The notes under the pieces: generated by a model
Databases searched by the model: none
What the model was told of the DNA's origin: nothing
The model's input: only the letters and a program-made list of their open reading frames with translations
Program-made: the position numbers and the translations under genes
Shown here: one piece after another, positions 7,647 through 15,864 of the stretch
How the letters are laid out: every line of letters begins with the position of its first letter
Position numbering within the stretch: the stretch's first letter is position 1
Source of the DNA: Bacillota bacterium
GTDB taxonomy: Bacteria; Bacillota; Clostridia; Christensenellales; UBA3700
DNA length: 56,589 nucleotides
Direction: 5' to 3'
NCBI GenBank assembly: GCA_023396095.1
Contig: JAEWXG010000010.1
Location: forward strand, 1 to 56,589

Positions 7647-8466
7647 GTTGATTAATAAACTCCTGCAATCTTTTGTTGCTTTTATCTTCGAAAATTTCCT
7701 TAGGAGTACCGTATGCTGCCACTCTTCCTTTATCTAAATATAAAATTTTGTCCGAAACTTTTTTTGCAAAATCCATTTCGTGCGTAACAATAATCATTGT
7801 TTTTTTATCGTCCCGTAACTCTTTAATTACTTTTAAAACCTCTCCTGTTAGCTCTGGATCAAGTGCCGACGTTGGCTCATCAAAACATAATATCTTAGGC
7901 TCTAGCGCTAGCGCTCTCGCTATTGCAACTCTTTGTGCTTGTCCTCCGGAAATTTCATGCGGATAAGAATTGATCTTTTCAATAAGTCCTACTTTCCCAA
8001 GTATTTCTTTTGCTGCAACTTCGTTATTTTTTTCTATTTGATTCTTTAATTCTTTCTTTTTTTTAACTTGATACCATTTATATGTATTGCTTTTATTGAA
8101 ATCAAGCAAAGTTTTAGCAAGTGTAACGTTTTTTAATATTGTATACTGTGGAAACAAATTAAATGATTGAAAAACTAAGCCAAAATTCAATCTCTTTAAT
8201 CGTGTCTCATAATCTTCATTTTTCTTATCTTGCTGATCTCCAGCGTCAAAAAGCGTTTTTACTTCCCCACTTTCTTCGAAAAGCAGTATTTTTCCCGCCT
8301 CTGGTTTTGTTAAAAAATTCAAACACCTTAATAATGTTGTTTTTCCGCTTCCAGAAGATCCAATTATAGAAAGTACTTCTCCTTTTTCCAAAGAAAAATT
8401 TATTTCGTGTAAAATTTTTTCGCCATCAAAGCTTTTTTCTAAACCTTCTATTCTTAATAATTCCAT
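7633..8466 (-). CDS. Polar amino-acid ABC transporter, ATP-binding protein (GlnQ-like)
   Basis: 277 residues. Walker A GSSGSGKT (36-43), Q-loop at about 100, signature ISGGQAQR (about 172-179), Walker B ILCFDEPTSALDP (about 192-204) and the H-loop TH are all present, so it should hydrolyse ATP to drive import. It is longer than the usual 240 residues: two lysine/glutamate-rich insertions lie near residues 64-92 and 123-150, the second in the helical domain before the signature. The stop is immediately followed by the lipoprotein gene (14-base overlap), and the permease gene directly precedes it. It energises the importer formed with the permease and binding protein upstream. Confidence 0.9.
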   Translation of the reverse strand: MELLRIEGLEKSFDGEKILHEINFSLEKGEVLSIIGSSGSGKTTLLRCLNFLTKPEAGKILLFEESGEVKTLFDAGDQQDKKNEDYETRLKRLNFGLVFQSFNLFPQYTILKNVTLAKTLLDFNKSNTYKWYQVKKKKELKNQIEKNNEVAAKEILGKVGLIEKINSYPHEISGGQAQRVAIARALALEPKILCFDEPTSALDPELTGEVLKVIKELRDDKKTMIIVTHEMDFAKKVSDKILYLDKGRVAAYGTPKEIFEDKSNKRLQEFINQHEKW

Positions 8467-9108
8467 CTATACCTTAAAATAACTCATCTTTTTTTCAATT
8501 TTGCTAAGTATTAATGTTAATATCCCAACAAAAATTAAATAATATACCCCTGTAAAAAATAGTGGCCAAATAATAGCGTTATAAGATGCCATCAAATTTG
8601 CCGTTCTTATTATTTCATCAACAAAAATAACATTGGCAAGAGCTGTATCTTTCACTAAAGTTATTATTTCATTCCCTGTTGGTGCAACTATTCTTTTTAG
8701 GGCTTGTTTAAAAATAACATTAAAGAATATTTCGCTCTTCTTCATTCCTAAAACTTGTCCCGCCTCATATTGTCCTTGCGGAATACTTTGTATTCCACTC
8801 CTAAATATTTCGCTTAAGTAACACGCATAGTTTATAGAGAATGCGATAATTGCTACAACAACTTTATCAATATCTACACCTATTAAACTTGGCAAAATAA
8901 AAATTATCAGAATTTGAAGCATCAAAGGAATTCCTCTGACAATCCAAATAATAACTTTCATTGGAACACTGATTATTTTCTTTTTGCTCATTGATGCAAA
9001 TGATATCAATAACCCTAAAGGAAAAGAAAATACTATAGTTGCAAAAAATATTAGTAATGTATATCCAAATCCCGATGTCAGTTTTGCAATAATATCCAGA
9101 AATCCCAT
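8467..9108 (-). CDS. Polar amino-acid ABC transporter, permease (HisM/GlnP type)
   Basis: 213 residues from ATG 9108, two bases after the binding-protein stop and preceded by AGGAAGCAAATAGGA. A longer frame to 9153 would run into that gene and has no ribosome site. There are about five membrane helices. The EAA loop is QYEAGQVLGMKKSEIFFNVI (EAG..LGM..), which docks the ATPase. Segments GIPLMLQILIIF and NEIITLVKDTALANVI are diagnostic of the HisMQ family (TIGR01726-like). It makes the membrane pore, probably as a homodimer because only one permease gene is present. Confidence 0.9.
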   Translation of the reverse strand: MGFLDIIAKLTSGFGYTLLIFFATIVFSFPLGLLISFASMSKKKIISVPMKVIIWIVRGIPLMLQILIIFILPSLIGVDIDKVVVAIIAFSINYACYLSEIFRSGIQSIPQGQYEAGQVLGMKKSEIFFNVIFKQALKRIVAPTGNEIITLVKDTALANVIFVDEIIRTANLMASYNAIIWPLFFTGVYYLIFVGILTLILSKIEKKMSYFKV

Positions 9109-9110
9109 TC

Positions 9111-9959
9111 CTATTTGCTTCCTAATCCTGCCATTGGCATAAATACAGTACACCCGTATTTAATCTTTCCCTTTTTCTTTAGCGCTTCCCATTGCTCTTT
9201 GCCTTCTGTTGGCTCAACAGGCTTCTCTATCTTTGTTATAACATTTTCTAACTTATATTTTTTAGCAATTTCTAATAGCTTCCCTTCTTCTTGCAATTCG
9301 TATAACGCTTTATCAATCATATACTTTGTGTAAACATCGTTTTTTCTATAACCAATACCATATTCTTCTCCAAGCAAATCTAATCCTTCAATTTCTGTAA
9401 TAACTTCTATTGCCACTGTTGTGTTTCCTGCATCTCTATAATAATTCGCCATAACTTTATCAATGATAATTAAATCAAAATTTTTTGTTCTTAAAAAATT
9501 GATTGCATCTATTTGCCCTTGTGCTTTTGTGTAATTATTTTCTCCTAGAATTGTTTTCAAAACATCTTCCCCTGCAGAACCTGCCTCCACTGCAACTTTC
9601 TCTTTATTAAGCTTCTTAATAGATTCAATTGTTGAATATTTATCCTTATCCTCTGTTCTAACAACAATTACCTGTTGATTCTGCATATATGGCTGAGAAA
9701 AAAGTATATTTTCTTTTCTTGCTTCTGTTATTGTAAAACCGTTCCAAATTGCATCTATCTTTTTTGATGCAAGTAATATTTCTTTATTTTTCCATTCTAT
9801 TAATTCTGGCACAAACTTAATTCCTATTTTTTCTCCTACCGCATTAGCTAAATCGTAATCAAAACCTTCTTTAATTTTTGTTCCGCAAGAAGCTAACATT
9901 ACTACAGAAAAAATTGAAATTATTAAAACTACTGGTAATAAACGTCTAAATTTTTTCAT
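9111..9959 (-). CDS. Amino-acid ABC transporter substrate-binding lipoprotein, apparently circularly permuted
   Basis: 282 residues. A signal peptide ends in the lipobox LASC (Cys25). Directly after it comes EGFDYDLANAVGEKIGIKF, which in family-3 binding proteins follows the first beta strand and loop; that strand is missing here. The rest is orthodox: WNGFTITEARKENILFSQPY, then QVIVVRT, VAVEAGSAGEDVL, DLIIIDKVMANYY, EYGIGYRKND and GKLLEIAKKYKL, the usual C-terminus. After a linker (KIEKPVEPTEGKE), residues 256-282 read QWEALKKKGKIKYGCTVFMP and MAGLGSK, which is the missing N-terminal strand and loop. So the order is (beta1) moved to the C-terminus. First gene of the operon, with its own promoter. 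Ligand probably a polar amino acid; not determinable here. Confidence 0.85.
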   Translation of the reverse strand: MKKFRRLLPVVLIISIFSVVMLASCGTKIKEGFDYDLANAVGEKIGIKFVPELIEWKNKEILLASKKIDAIWNGFTITEARKENILFSQPYMQNQQVIVVRTEDKDKYSTIESIKKLNKEKVAVEAGSAGEDVLKTILGENNYTKAQGQIDAINFLRTKNFDLIIIDKVMANYYRDAGNTTVAIEVITEIEGLDLLGEEYGIGYRKNDVYTKYMIDKALYELQEEGKLLEIAKKYKLENVITKIEKPVEPTEGKEQWEALKKKGKIKYGCTVFMPMAGLGSK

Positions 9960-9991
9960 AATCCTTCTTCCTATTTTTTTATTATGTACTT

Positions 9992-10020
9992 ATTATATAG
10001 TCGCTTAAAGAATATTTCAA
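9992..10020 (-). promoter_or_regulatory. Promoter of the amino-acid transporter operon
   Basis: Minus strand TTGAAA (10020-10015), 17 bases, TATAAT (9997-9992), about 32 bases before the binding-protein ATG, which has AGGAAGAAGG upstream. The rest of the 294-base gap to apgM (to 10253) shows no gene or clear structure. Confidence 0.75.
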
Positions 10021-10253
10021 TTTATATTATTTGCTATTGCTTGGTTTAAATAAATTGCTATTTATTTGCTCCAATCTTTTTATATCATTCAGCATTGTTA
10101 TTCTTTATCCCCTTCCCTTGAATTGATCTTTTACGTATGAGCCCTCTTTTGTATTGCAGTACGTCTAATTATAAACTATAATAATTATTAGTCTTTATTA
10201 AGAATTTTATGCTTTTATGCATATCTAGTATTTAAAACAGACAAAAGGCGTTT

Positions 10254-11462
10254 ATGAAATATCTTATATTACTTGGCGATGGAATGGCCGATCTTGATAT
10301 ACCAGAATTGGGGAATAGAACACCTATAGAAGTGGCTGACACCCCTTTGTTTCACTCTTTTTCTAAAAGAGGAATCTTGGGTACAGTTAAAACTGTTCCC
10401 GATGGAATGTCTCCGGGAAGCGATGTCGCTAACCTCTCTTTGATGGGTTATGACACAAAACAATTTTATACTGGGAGGTCCCCTTTGGAAGCCGCTAGCA
10501 TAGGTATAGATTTAAAGCCAACAGACCTTGCTTTAAGATGTAATCTTGTAACACTTTCTGAAGATGAAAGTTACGAAAATAAAACAATGTTAGATTATAG
10601 TGCTGGAGAAATAAGTTCAAAGGAAGCTAAAGTTTTAATCGAGGAAATTAATAGAAAACTTGGTTCAGACATTTTCTCTTTTTATGCTGGCACAAGCTAT
10701 AGAAATTGCCTTGTTATCAGCAATGGTGAAAAAGGAACCTTAACAACACCCCCTCATGATATTTCTTCTAAACAAATTTCTCAATATCTACCAAAAGAAA
10801 TATATGGTGATGTTTTCTTAAATCTAATGAAACAATCTTACGAGATATTAAAAAATCATCCTATCAATGTCAAAAGGAAACAAAACGGATTAAAACCGGC
10901 CAACTCAATATGGTTATGGGGGGAAGGACGTAAACCTTCGCTAGTGCCATTTTTCGATATTTATAACAAAAAAGCTGGGGTCATTTCTGCCGTTGATCTA
11001 ATAAAAGGTATCGGAATTTGTGCATCCATGAAAATTTTAAATGTTGAAGGAGCAACTGGCACTCTTTCTACTAATTATGAAAATAAAGCTCAAGCTTGCA
11101 TAGATGGTTTCATTAAGGATGACTTGGATTTTATATATTTACACGTTGAAGCATCAGATGAATGTGGACACCAAGGAGATTTACAAGGCAAAATTCTTGC
11201 TATTGAAAATCTTGATAAAAGATTACTTTCTTTGATCGTTTTTGGACTAGAAAGCGCGGGGGTTGATTTAACAATTATGGTTTTACCTGACCATCCAACG
11301 CCAATATCGCTCAGAACTCACACTGCATCTCCTGTTCCTTTCTTCATTTATGCTAAATCTATGAACAATAATAACGAGCCTTATTCGGAAAGAGCTTGTA
11401 AAAAATCAAACTTATACTTTAATAATGGTGTTGAACTATTACATTATTTTTTCAATGTTTAG
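10254..11462 (+). CDS. apgM: 2,3-bisphosphoglycerate-independent phosphoglycerate mutase, archaeal type (ApgM)
   Basis: 402 residues, the normal length. It interconverts 3- and 2-phosphoglycerate in glycolysis using two metal ions and a phosphoserine. Visible motifs are the N-terminal metal site LILLGDGMAD, the nucleophile region SPGSDVANLSLMGYD, FYTGRSPLEAASIGI, WLWGEGR, the second metal site HVEASDECGHQGD, and the late LPDHPTPISLRTHT. AAAGGCG precedes the ATG. It stands just before the surface-protein gene (14-base gap), possibly co-transcribed. The enzyme is frequent in Clostridia lineages lacking or supplementing GpmI. Confidence 0.93.
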   Translation: MKYLILLGDGMADLDIPELGNRTPIEVADTPLFHSFSKRGILGTVKTVPDGMSPGSDVANLSLMGYDTKQFYTGRSPLEAASIGIDLKPTDLALRCNLVTLSEDESYENKTMLDYSAGEISSKEAKVLIEEINRKLGSDIFSFYAGTSYRNCLVISNGEKGTLTTPPHDISSKQISQYLPKEIYGDVFLNLMKQSYEILKNHPINVKRKQNGLKPANSIWLWGEGRKPSLVPFFDIYNKKAGVISAVDLIKGIGICASMKILNVEGATGTLSTNYENKAQACIDGFIKDDLDFIYLHVEASDECGHQGDLQGKILAIENLDKRLLSLIVFGLESAGVDLTIMVLPDHPTPISLRTHTASPVPFFIYAKSMNNNNEPYSERACKKSNLYFNNGVELLHYFFNV

Positions 11463-11476
11463 GAGGTTAATTTATA

Positions 11477-13693
11477 ATGGGGTTATTTAAAAAAGATAAA
11501 AAAACAAAAGCAGAAAATATAAACGAAACAATAAATATTTCTGATATTGGAGAAGATTCTTCTGCTGTAGAAAACTTAGAGCAAGATTCTTTATCAGATC
11601 AATCTACTATTTCTGACACAAATGATCTTCATCCACAAGATGAGGCCTCAATTAATAGTGAATCCGATACTATTCAATCCGAATCAGAACCTACTACATT
11701 AAATGATTCTAATGACGAATCTATAGATGCCGAACCATCTACAGAAGATGCAAAATCAAATAGCGAATCATCTCAAAAAGATGGTAAAACTGAGAAAAAA
11801 GAACATAAAAAATTGTCTAAAAAGAAAAAGAGAATAATTTTAATTGCGACAACTGTTGCTATTGTTCTTCTTACAATCATTCTAGTTTCTGTTTTGGTTC
11901 CTCTTGCTCAAAAAAGAGGGAAATTGTTTGTTTCAAAACCTGAAGACTTTAATAACCCTAAAAATAAAACTTTCGATACTTTCGTTTTAGAAAAAGACAT
12001 TGAATTGCAATCAGTTTCTGAAATTTTGGCAAAATATTTACTAGAAGCAAAGGGAATCGATTTCAATGGTCACTCTCTAACTGTCAACTCTGGAGATTTT
12101 GTCTATGGTAATGAGTCTTTAGAAAATGTTGTATTAGGAAAGAAAAATTCTAAAGCCGGCAAACTATTAATTAATAATGGCTCTGTTGTCATTCTTGGTA
12201 AGCATATAGATATTTACTCTTCTATTACGAATAACACGGAAAAAACTGCCGAGCCAACAAGCAACATTAAAATAGAAGGTTCTAGGATTAATGTTTTTGC
12301 TTCAATCAATTCTGCAAAAAATCAAATTGCTTTTTCTTCAAAATCTACATTAGAAAATAGTGATTCTCTAATTGCAGATAAAATTTCTGCTTCAGAAGGC
12401 ATAGTTATTAATAGCGGTAAATTTAATGCTACAAATTCTTTTGGTGACAAACAAAAGGTTATTCTTGAAACATTAAATCCAGAATTCCCTGCAATTTTAG
12501 AAAAGCTTGGTGACACCTCCACTTCTACTTCTAAAGTTATCTTAAAAAATGGTGCCCTTTTAATTTTAAATGGTAAGGACCATAAAATTGACACAGTTGA
12601 AGGATTTGGAACCAACAATATTATAGATGGAAAAAAAGGTTCAATAGACATAGTTCTAAATGTTTCTAAAGTTATAATCCATAATGAATCATTTTCCGTT
12701 TCACAATTACATAACTCTCAATTTATTAGAGTTTCTAAAATCAAAGCTCCAATAAATATTGAACACTATATCTCTTTTGATGAGGATAATAAAATATATT
12801 TAACCCTATCCCCAGAACAAAATATAGCATCTATACAAATTGTAAACATTGATGATGAAAACAAAAAATTAACACACTATGTTCATTCATATAATGATTT
12901 GAACAAAATTGATGTTACTTCAATCATTACCTCTCCAGCAAAAATCTCTTTGAAAATGGTTTTCTTCCCTGAAGAAGAATTAATTTATAAAAATTACGAT
13001 TCTTTAGTAGCAAGCAAAACTTATTTTGAAGAGTCCAGTCCTATTTTTTATACATTCTCACCAAAAATAGTTTTACATGCTCCTTATTCAGATTTTACTG
13101 GAGTAAAAGAAGTGGACTCTCTTGAAGGATTATTAATGACTATTCACAAAGTTGCTTTTGCAGAAGAATATGAACTATACATAAATTCACAAAAGGTTGA
13201 CTCTTTCAAAGGAGATTCTTTTGAAGGGAGTATAAAAAAGATCTCAATTATTACTTACAAAGATATTATAAAAACTGCTGGCAAATATTCTATATATTGG
13301 AAAACTAAAAATTCTTCTCCTAATGTCGAGACTTCTCAAAGAGGAGCTTTTGCAACAATTATTCTTAAGGGACGCCACGATTTAACTGCATGGGAAACTG
13401 AAACACCTAACTATATAGAAGTTCCTCCTTCATCTCAAGAAGGGGCTGACCCAGAAAATTATTTATATAAAATTTCTTTTAAGGAAATTAAAGATGCTAG
13501 TCTTTATAAGATTACATACAAAGTTGCAGGAGCGGATAAAGAGTGTATTATTTCTCAATCTTCTCAATTGTTACAAGATGGCGTTTTCCGTATTACGTTA
13601 AAAGAAGCTTCGCAAGCAACGAATTTCCAAATTAAAATTATCGGAAATGACACATACTTCAACTCTGATAATATTAATTTGGTGGTTGGTTAG
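11477..13693 (+). CDS. Large single-pass membrane protein with beta-rich surface domain
   Basis: 738 residues behind AGGAGGTTAATTTATA. Residues 1-105 are cytoplasmic, rich in Ser/Asp/Glu, with little predicted structure. A Lys-rich stop (KKEHKKLSKKKKR) precedes one membrane helix (IILIATTVAIVLLTIILVSV, about 121-140). The remaining 590 residues should lie outside. Residues 180-420 have short repeating strands with Asn/Gly turns (LLINNGSVVILG, VILKNGALLILNG), as in right-handed beta-helix surface proteins. The C-terminal 100 residues resemble a fibronectin-III-like fold (YLYKISFKEIKDASLYKITY). No sortase motif or enzyme motif is seen. Function unknown; adhesion or wall interaction is a guess. 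Confidence 0.75.
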   Translation: MGLFKKDKKTKAENINETINISDIGEDSSAVENLEQDSLSDQSTISDTNDLHPQDEASINSESDTIQSESEPTTLNDSNDESIDAEPSTEDAKSNSESSQKDGKTEKKEHKKLSKKKKRIILIATTVAIVLLTIILVSVLVPLAQKRGKLFVSKPEDFNNPKNKTFDTFVLEKDIELQSVSEILAKYLLEAKGIDFNGHSLTVNSGDFVYGNESLENVVLGKKNSKAGKLLINNGSVVILGKHIDIYSSITNNTEKTAEPTSNIKIEGSRINVFASINSAKNQIAFSSKSTLENSDSLIADKISASEGIVINSGKFNATNSFGDKQKVILETLNPEFPAILEKLGDTSTSTSKVILKNGALLILNGKDHKIDTVEGFGTNNIIDGKKGSIDIVLNVSKVIIHNESFSVSQLHNSQFIRVSKIKAPINIEHYISFDEDNKIYLTLSPEQNIASIQIVNIDDENKKLTHYVHSYNDLNKIDVTSIITSPAKISLKMVFFPEEELIYKNYDSLVASKTYFEESSPIFYTFSPKIVLHAPYSDFTGVKEVDSLEGLLMTIHKVAFAEEYELYINSQKVDSFKGDSFEGSIKKISIITYKDIIKTAGKYSIYWKTKNSSPNVETSQRGAFATIILKGRHDLTAWETETPNYIEVPPSSQEGADPENYLYKISFKEIKDASLYKITYKVAGADKECIISQSSQLLQDGVFRITLKEASQATNFQIKIIGNDTYFNSDNINLVVG

Positions 13694-13711
13694 TATATAC
13701 AAAAGAAAAAA

Positions 13712-13729
13712 CACTTGCGCAAGCAAGTG
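13712..13729 (+). terminator. Hairpin with GCAA tetraloop after the surface-protein gene
   Basis: CACTTGC-GCAA-GCAAGTG, a perfect 7-bp stem with a GNRA loop, followed only by CCTTTCT. The weak U-tract makes it a poor terminator or an RNA-stabilising end. Confidence 0.5.
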
Positions 13730-13814
13730 CCTTTCTAAAATAAAGTGTTATTTGTAGGGAGTTATATATTAATAAACAAAGTCATTGGGCTTTTTATTGG
13801 AGGTTTTAAAAATT

Positions 13815-15125
13815 TTGTCGTTTTCTATTAAACATTGGTTTCCGTTAGATAATTCTGCAAAGATTTATCCTTTCATGATGAATGACATGGATCAAAATTC
13901 TTTTAAAATAACAGCTTCCTTAAAAAGTAGCATTAATCCTATTATTTTACAAAATGCTCTTGAGGAAACTATCCTTAGATTTCCTTCCTTTAGAGTCTTT
14001 CTTAAAAAAGGTATTTTTTGGTATTATCTAGACTTCACCAACTCTACTCCTAGCGTGGAAAAAGAAAGCCCTTTTTTATTACAACCAATAAAAGTAAATT
14101 ATACATCTAATTGCTTTAATTTTAGAGTGACTTATTTCGAAAATAGAATTAGCTTAGATGTTTTTCACGTACTAGCAGATGGGGCTGGAGCGTTAGAGTT
14201 TATGAAAACTCTTCTATATTGTTATTTTGAAAAATCTGGGATTCCTATTAATGCCGAAAATAAAGTAATTCTACCTACTTCTCCCATAACGAGCGAAGAA
14301 GTTGAGGACAGTTTTTCTAAATTTTTTACTAAACGTAAAATTAAAGATTTAAATGTTGATGCATTAAAAGGAACTGAGGCATATAAAATAGAAGGGCTTC
14401 CTCTTCCTAAAGGTGTTAAAGGCCTAATTGAAGGGAAAATGGATGTTCATAAACTATTAGATCTTTCCAAATCATACGGCTGCACATTAACTGAATTCTT
14501 AAGCGCTCTTATCATGTATTCCATTTATAAAGCAAAAATTCGAACATATGATAAAACTTCTTCAATTCAACTATTTATCCCAATTAACTTAAGAAAACAT
14601 TTTAAATCAAAGACATTAAGAAATTTTTCTCTTTTTTCAAGAGTTGGGGCTAACATTGATTCAGACAACTTAGATATAAGGTTTTTTATCGAATCAATTA
14701 AACAAACTTTACGCCATGACTTACAAAAAGATATTTTGAAAAACAAAATTGATACAATGGTTATGGCGGAAAAGATATTTATTTCAAGAATTGCCCCTCT
14801 TCCTTTAAAAAAGTTTATCTTCACTATTGCTAACACTTTTTTTGGGAAAAATAAAAAGACTTGTACTTTTTCAAATCTAGGCGTTTTACAACTCCCTTCT
14901 TCATTCGAACCATATATTGATGATTTTTCATTAAATATAAATGTTTCCAGAAAAAATAATTTTTCTGTTGCTTCAATAACATGTTTTGACTCTTTTAAAA
15001 TTTCTTTTTCAAGATATTTTAGTGATACTTCTATTGAGCATTTCTTTTTCTCATTTCTTATTGAAAAAGGAATAGATGTAACAATAAGTAGTAATTTTGC
15101 GGAGATGACCTATGAAATGCAATAA
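13815..15125 (+). CDS. Condensation/alcohol acetyltransferase-like protein
   Basis: About 437 residues. The motif FHVLADGAGALEF is the HxxxDG active-site signature of the CoA-dependent acyltransferase/condensation superfamily (alcohol acetyltransferases, PapA5-like, NRPS C domains), and a second conserved region near 270 (FIPINLRKHF) fits the bridging segment of this family. The substrate cannot be inferred. No ATG exists before residue 28 of the frame; GGAGG at 13799-13803 points to TTG at 13815 (or ATT at 13812), so a non-AUG start is likely; the frame is open from 13785. It overlaps the next gene by 14 bases, so the two proteins are coupled; such enzymes recur beside a zinc-ribbon membrane protein. 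Confidence 0.7.
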   Translation: MSFSIKHWFPLDNSAKIYPFMMNDMDQNSFKITASLKSSINPIILQNALEETILRFPSFRVFLKKGIFWYYLDFTNSTPSVEKESPFLLQPIKVNYTSNCFNFRVTYFENRISLDVFHVLADGAGALEFMKTLLYCYFEKSGIPINAENKVILPTSPITSEEVEDSFSKFFTKRKIKDLNVDALKGTEAYKIEGLPLPKGVKGLIEGKMDVHKLLDLSKSYGCTLTEFLSALIMYSIYKAKIRTYDKTSSIQLFIPINLRKHFKSKTLRNFSLFSRVGANIDSDNLDIRFFIESIKQTLRHDLQKDILKNKIDTMVMAEKIFISRIAPLPLKKFIFTIANTFFGKNKKTCTFSNLGVLQLPSSFEPYIDDFSLNINVSRKNNFSVASITCFDSFKISFSRYFSDTSIEHFFFSFLIEKGIDVTISSNFAEMTYEMQ

Positions 15126-15786
15126 TTGTAATTGTAATATTGAAGGAGATGCTTTTGTTTGTCCGTTATGCCATGAGAAACTTCCGCATCATGAACAAGC
15201 TCCTGTTTATCCAAAGCTTTCAGTTGTAAAAAGAAAACCTTTCTTTATTTCATCTGTTGCAAGATTTTACTTCTTTATTACTTTAATCACGTTTTTTATT
15301 TTACTGATTTCTAATATAGCTACTTTGAAAAAATATCCTTCCTGGTGGTCTATTTTTGTTGGTCTTGTTTTTTCATATGGGCTTATTCTCATTAAAAATA
15401 CAATTCCTCAAAATTTTTCACTAAGTTTAAAAATGGTTGTGCAAATACTTTTCTTTTCTTTTTTAATGTTATCACTCAAGTTAATATTTAAAATTGAAAA
15501 TAATGTTTTTGGATACGCCTTACCTATAACACTTCTAACCGCTATTATTGTTTTCTTTATATTAACAATGTGCCTACAAAGAAAAGATAATACTTTAATC
15601 TTTTCTTTTGTTGTTTTTTCTATTGTAGTAGGTGTCATCCCTATGATTTTTTGGCTTACTGGATTCTATCAACATTTTCTCTTTTCTATTATTTGTTTTT
15701 CTGTTTCAGCTTCTTTGTCATTGTTTACTGTAATCTTTTTCTCTAAATCTTTTATTGAAGGTTTTAAGAAAAAATATCATATATAA
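15112..15786 (+). CDS. Zinc-ribbon membrane protein (DUF6320-like)
   Basis: 224 residues. The N-terminus MKCNNCNCNIEGDAFVCPLC is a CxxC...CxxC zinc ribbon, followed by about six membrane helices from residue 45 to 215. Proteins of this layout (I recall them as DUF6320) are encoded directly after acetyltransferase-like genes, and here the start lies inside the end of that gene. Inference: membrane partner of the acyltransferase, perhaps delivering or receiving an acyl group; not proven. Ends just before a strong bidirectional terminator shared with gyrA. Confidence 0.7.
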   Translation: MKCNNCNCNIEGDAFVCPLCHEKLPHHEQAPVYPKLSVVKRKPFFISSVARFYFFITLITFFILLISNIATLKKYPSWWSIFVGLVFSYGLILIKNTIPQNFSLSLKMVVQILFFSFLMLSLKLIFKIENNVFGYALPITLLTAIIVFFILTMCLQRKDNTLIFSFVVFSIVVGVIPMIFWLTGFYQHFLFSIICFSVSASLSLFTVIFFSKSFIEGFKKKYHI

Positions 15787-15816
15787 AAACTGTTTATAAA
15801 CATACATATCATATAT

Positions 15817-15849
15817 AAAAACGGCATGCTGCTAGCATGCCGTTTTTTT
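15817..15849. terminator. Bidirectional rho-independent terminator
   Basis: AAAAACGGCATGC-TGCTA-GCATGCCGTTTTTTT. Perfect 9-bp core stem with A- and T-runs on either side, serving the plus-strand zinc-ribbon gene and the minus-strand gyrA. Confidence 0.9.
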
Positions 15850-15864
15850 AAAGTTGATATTATT

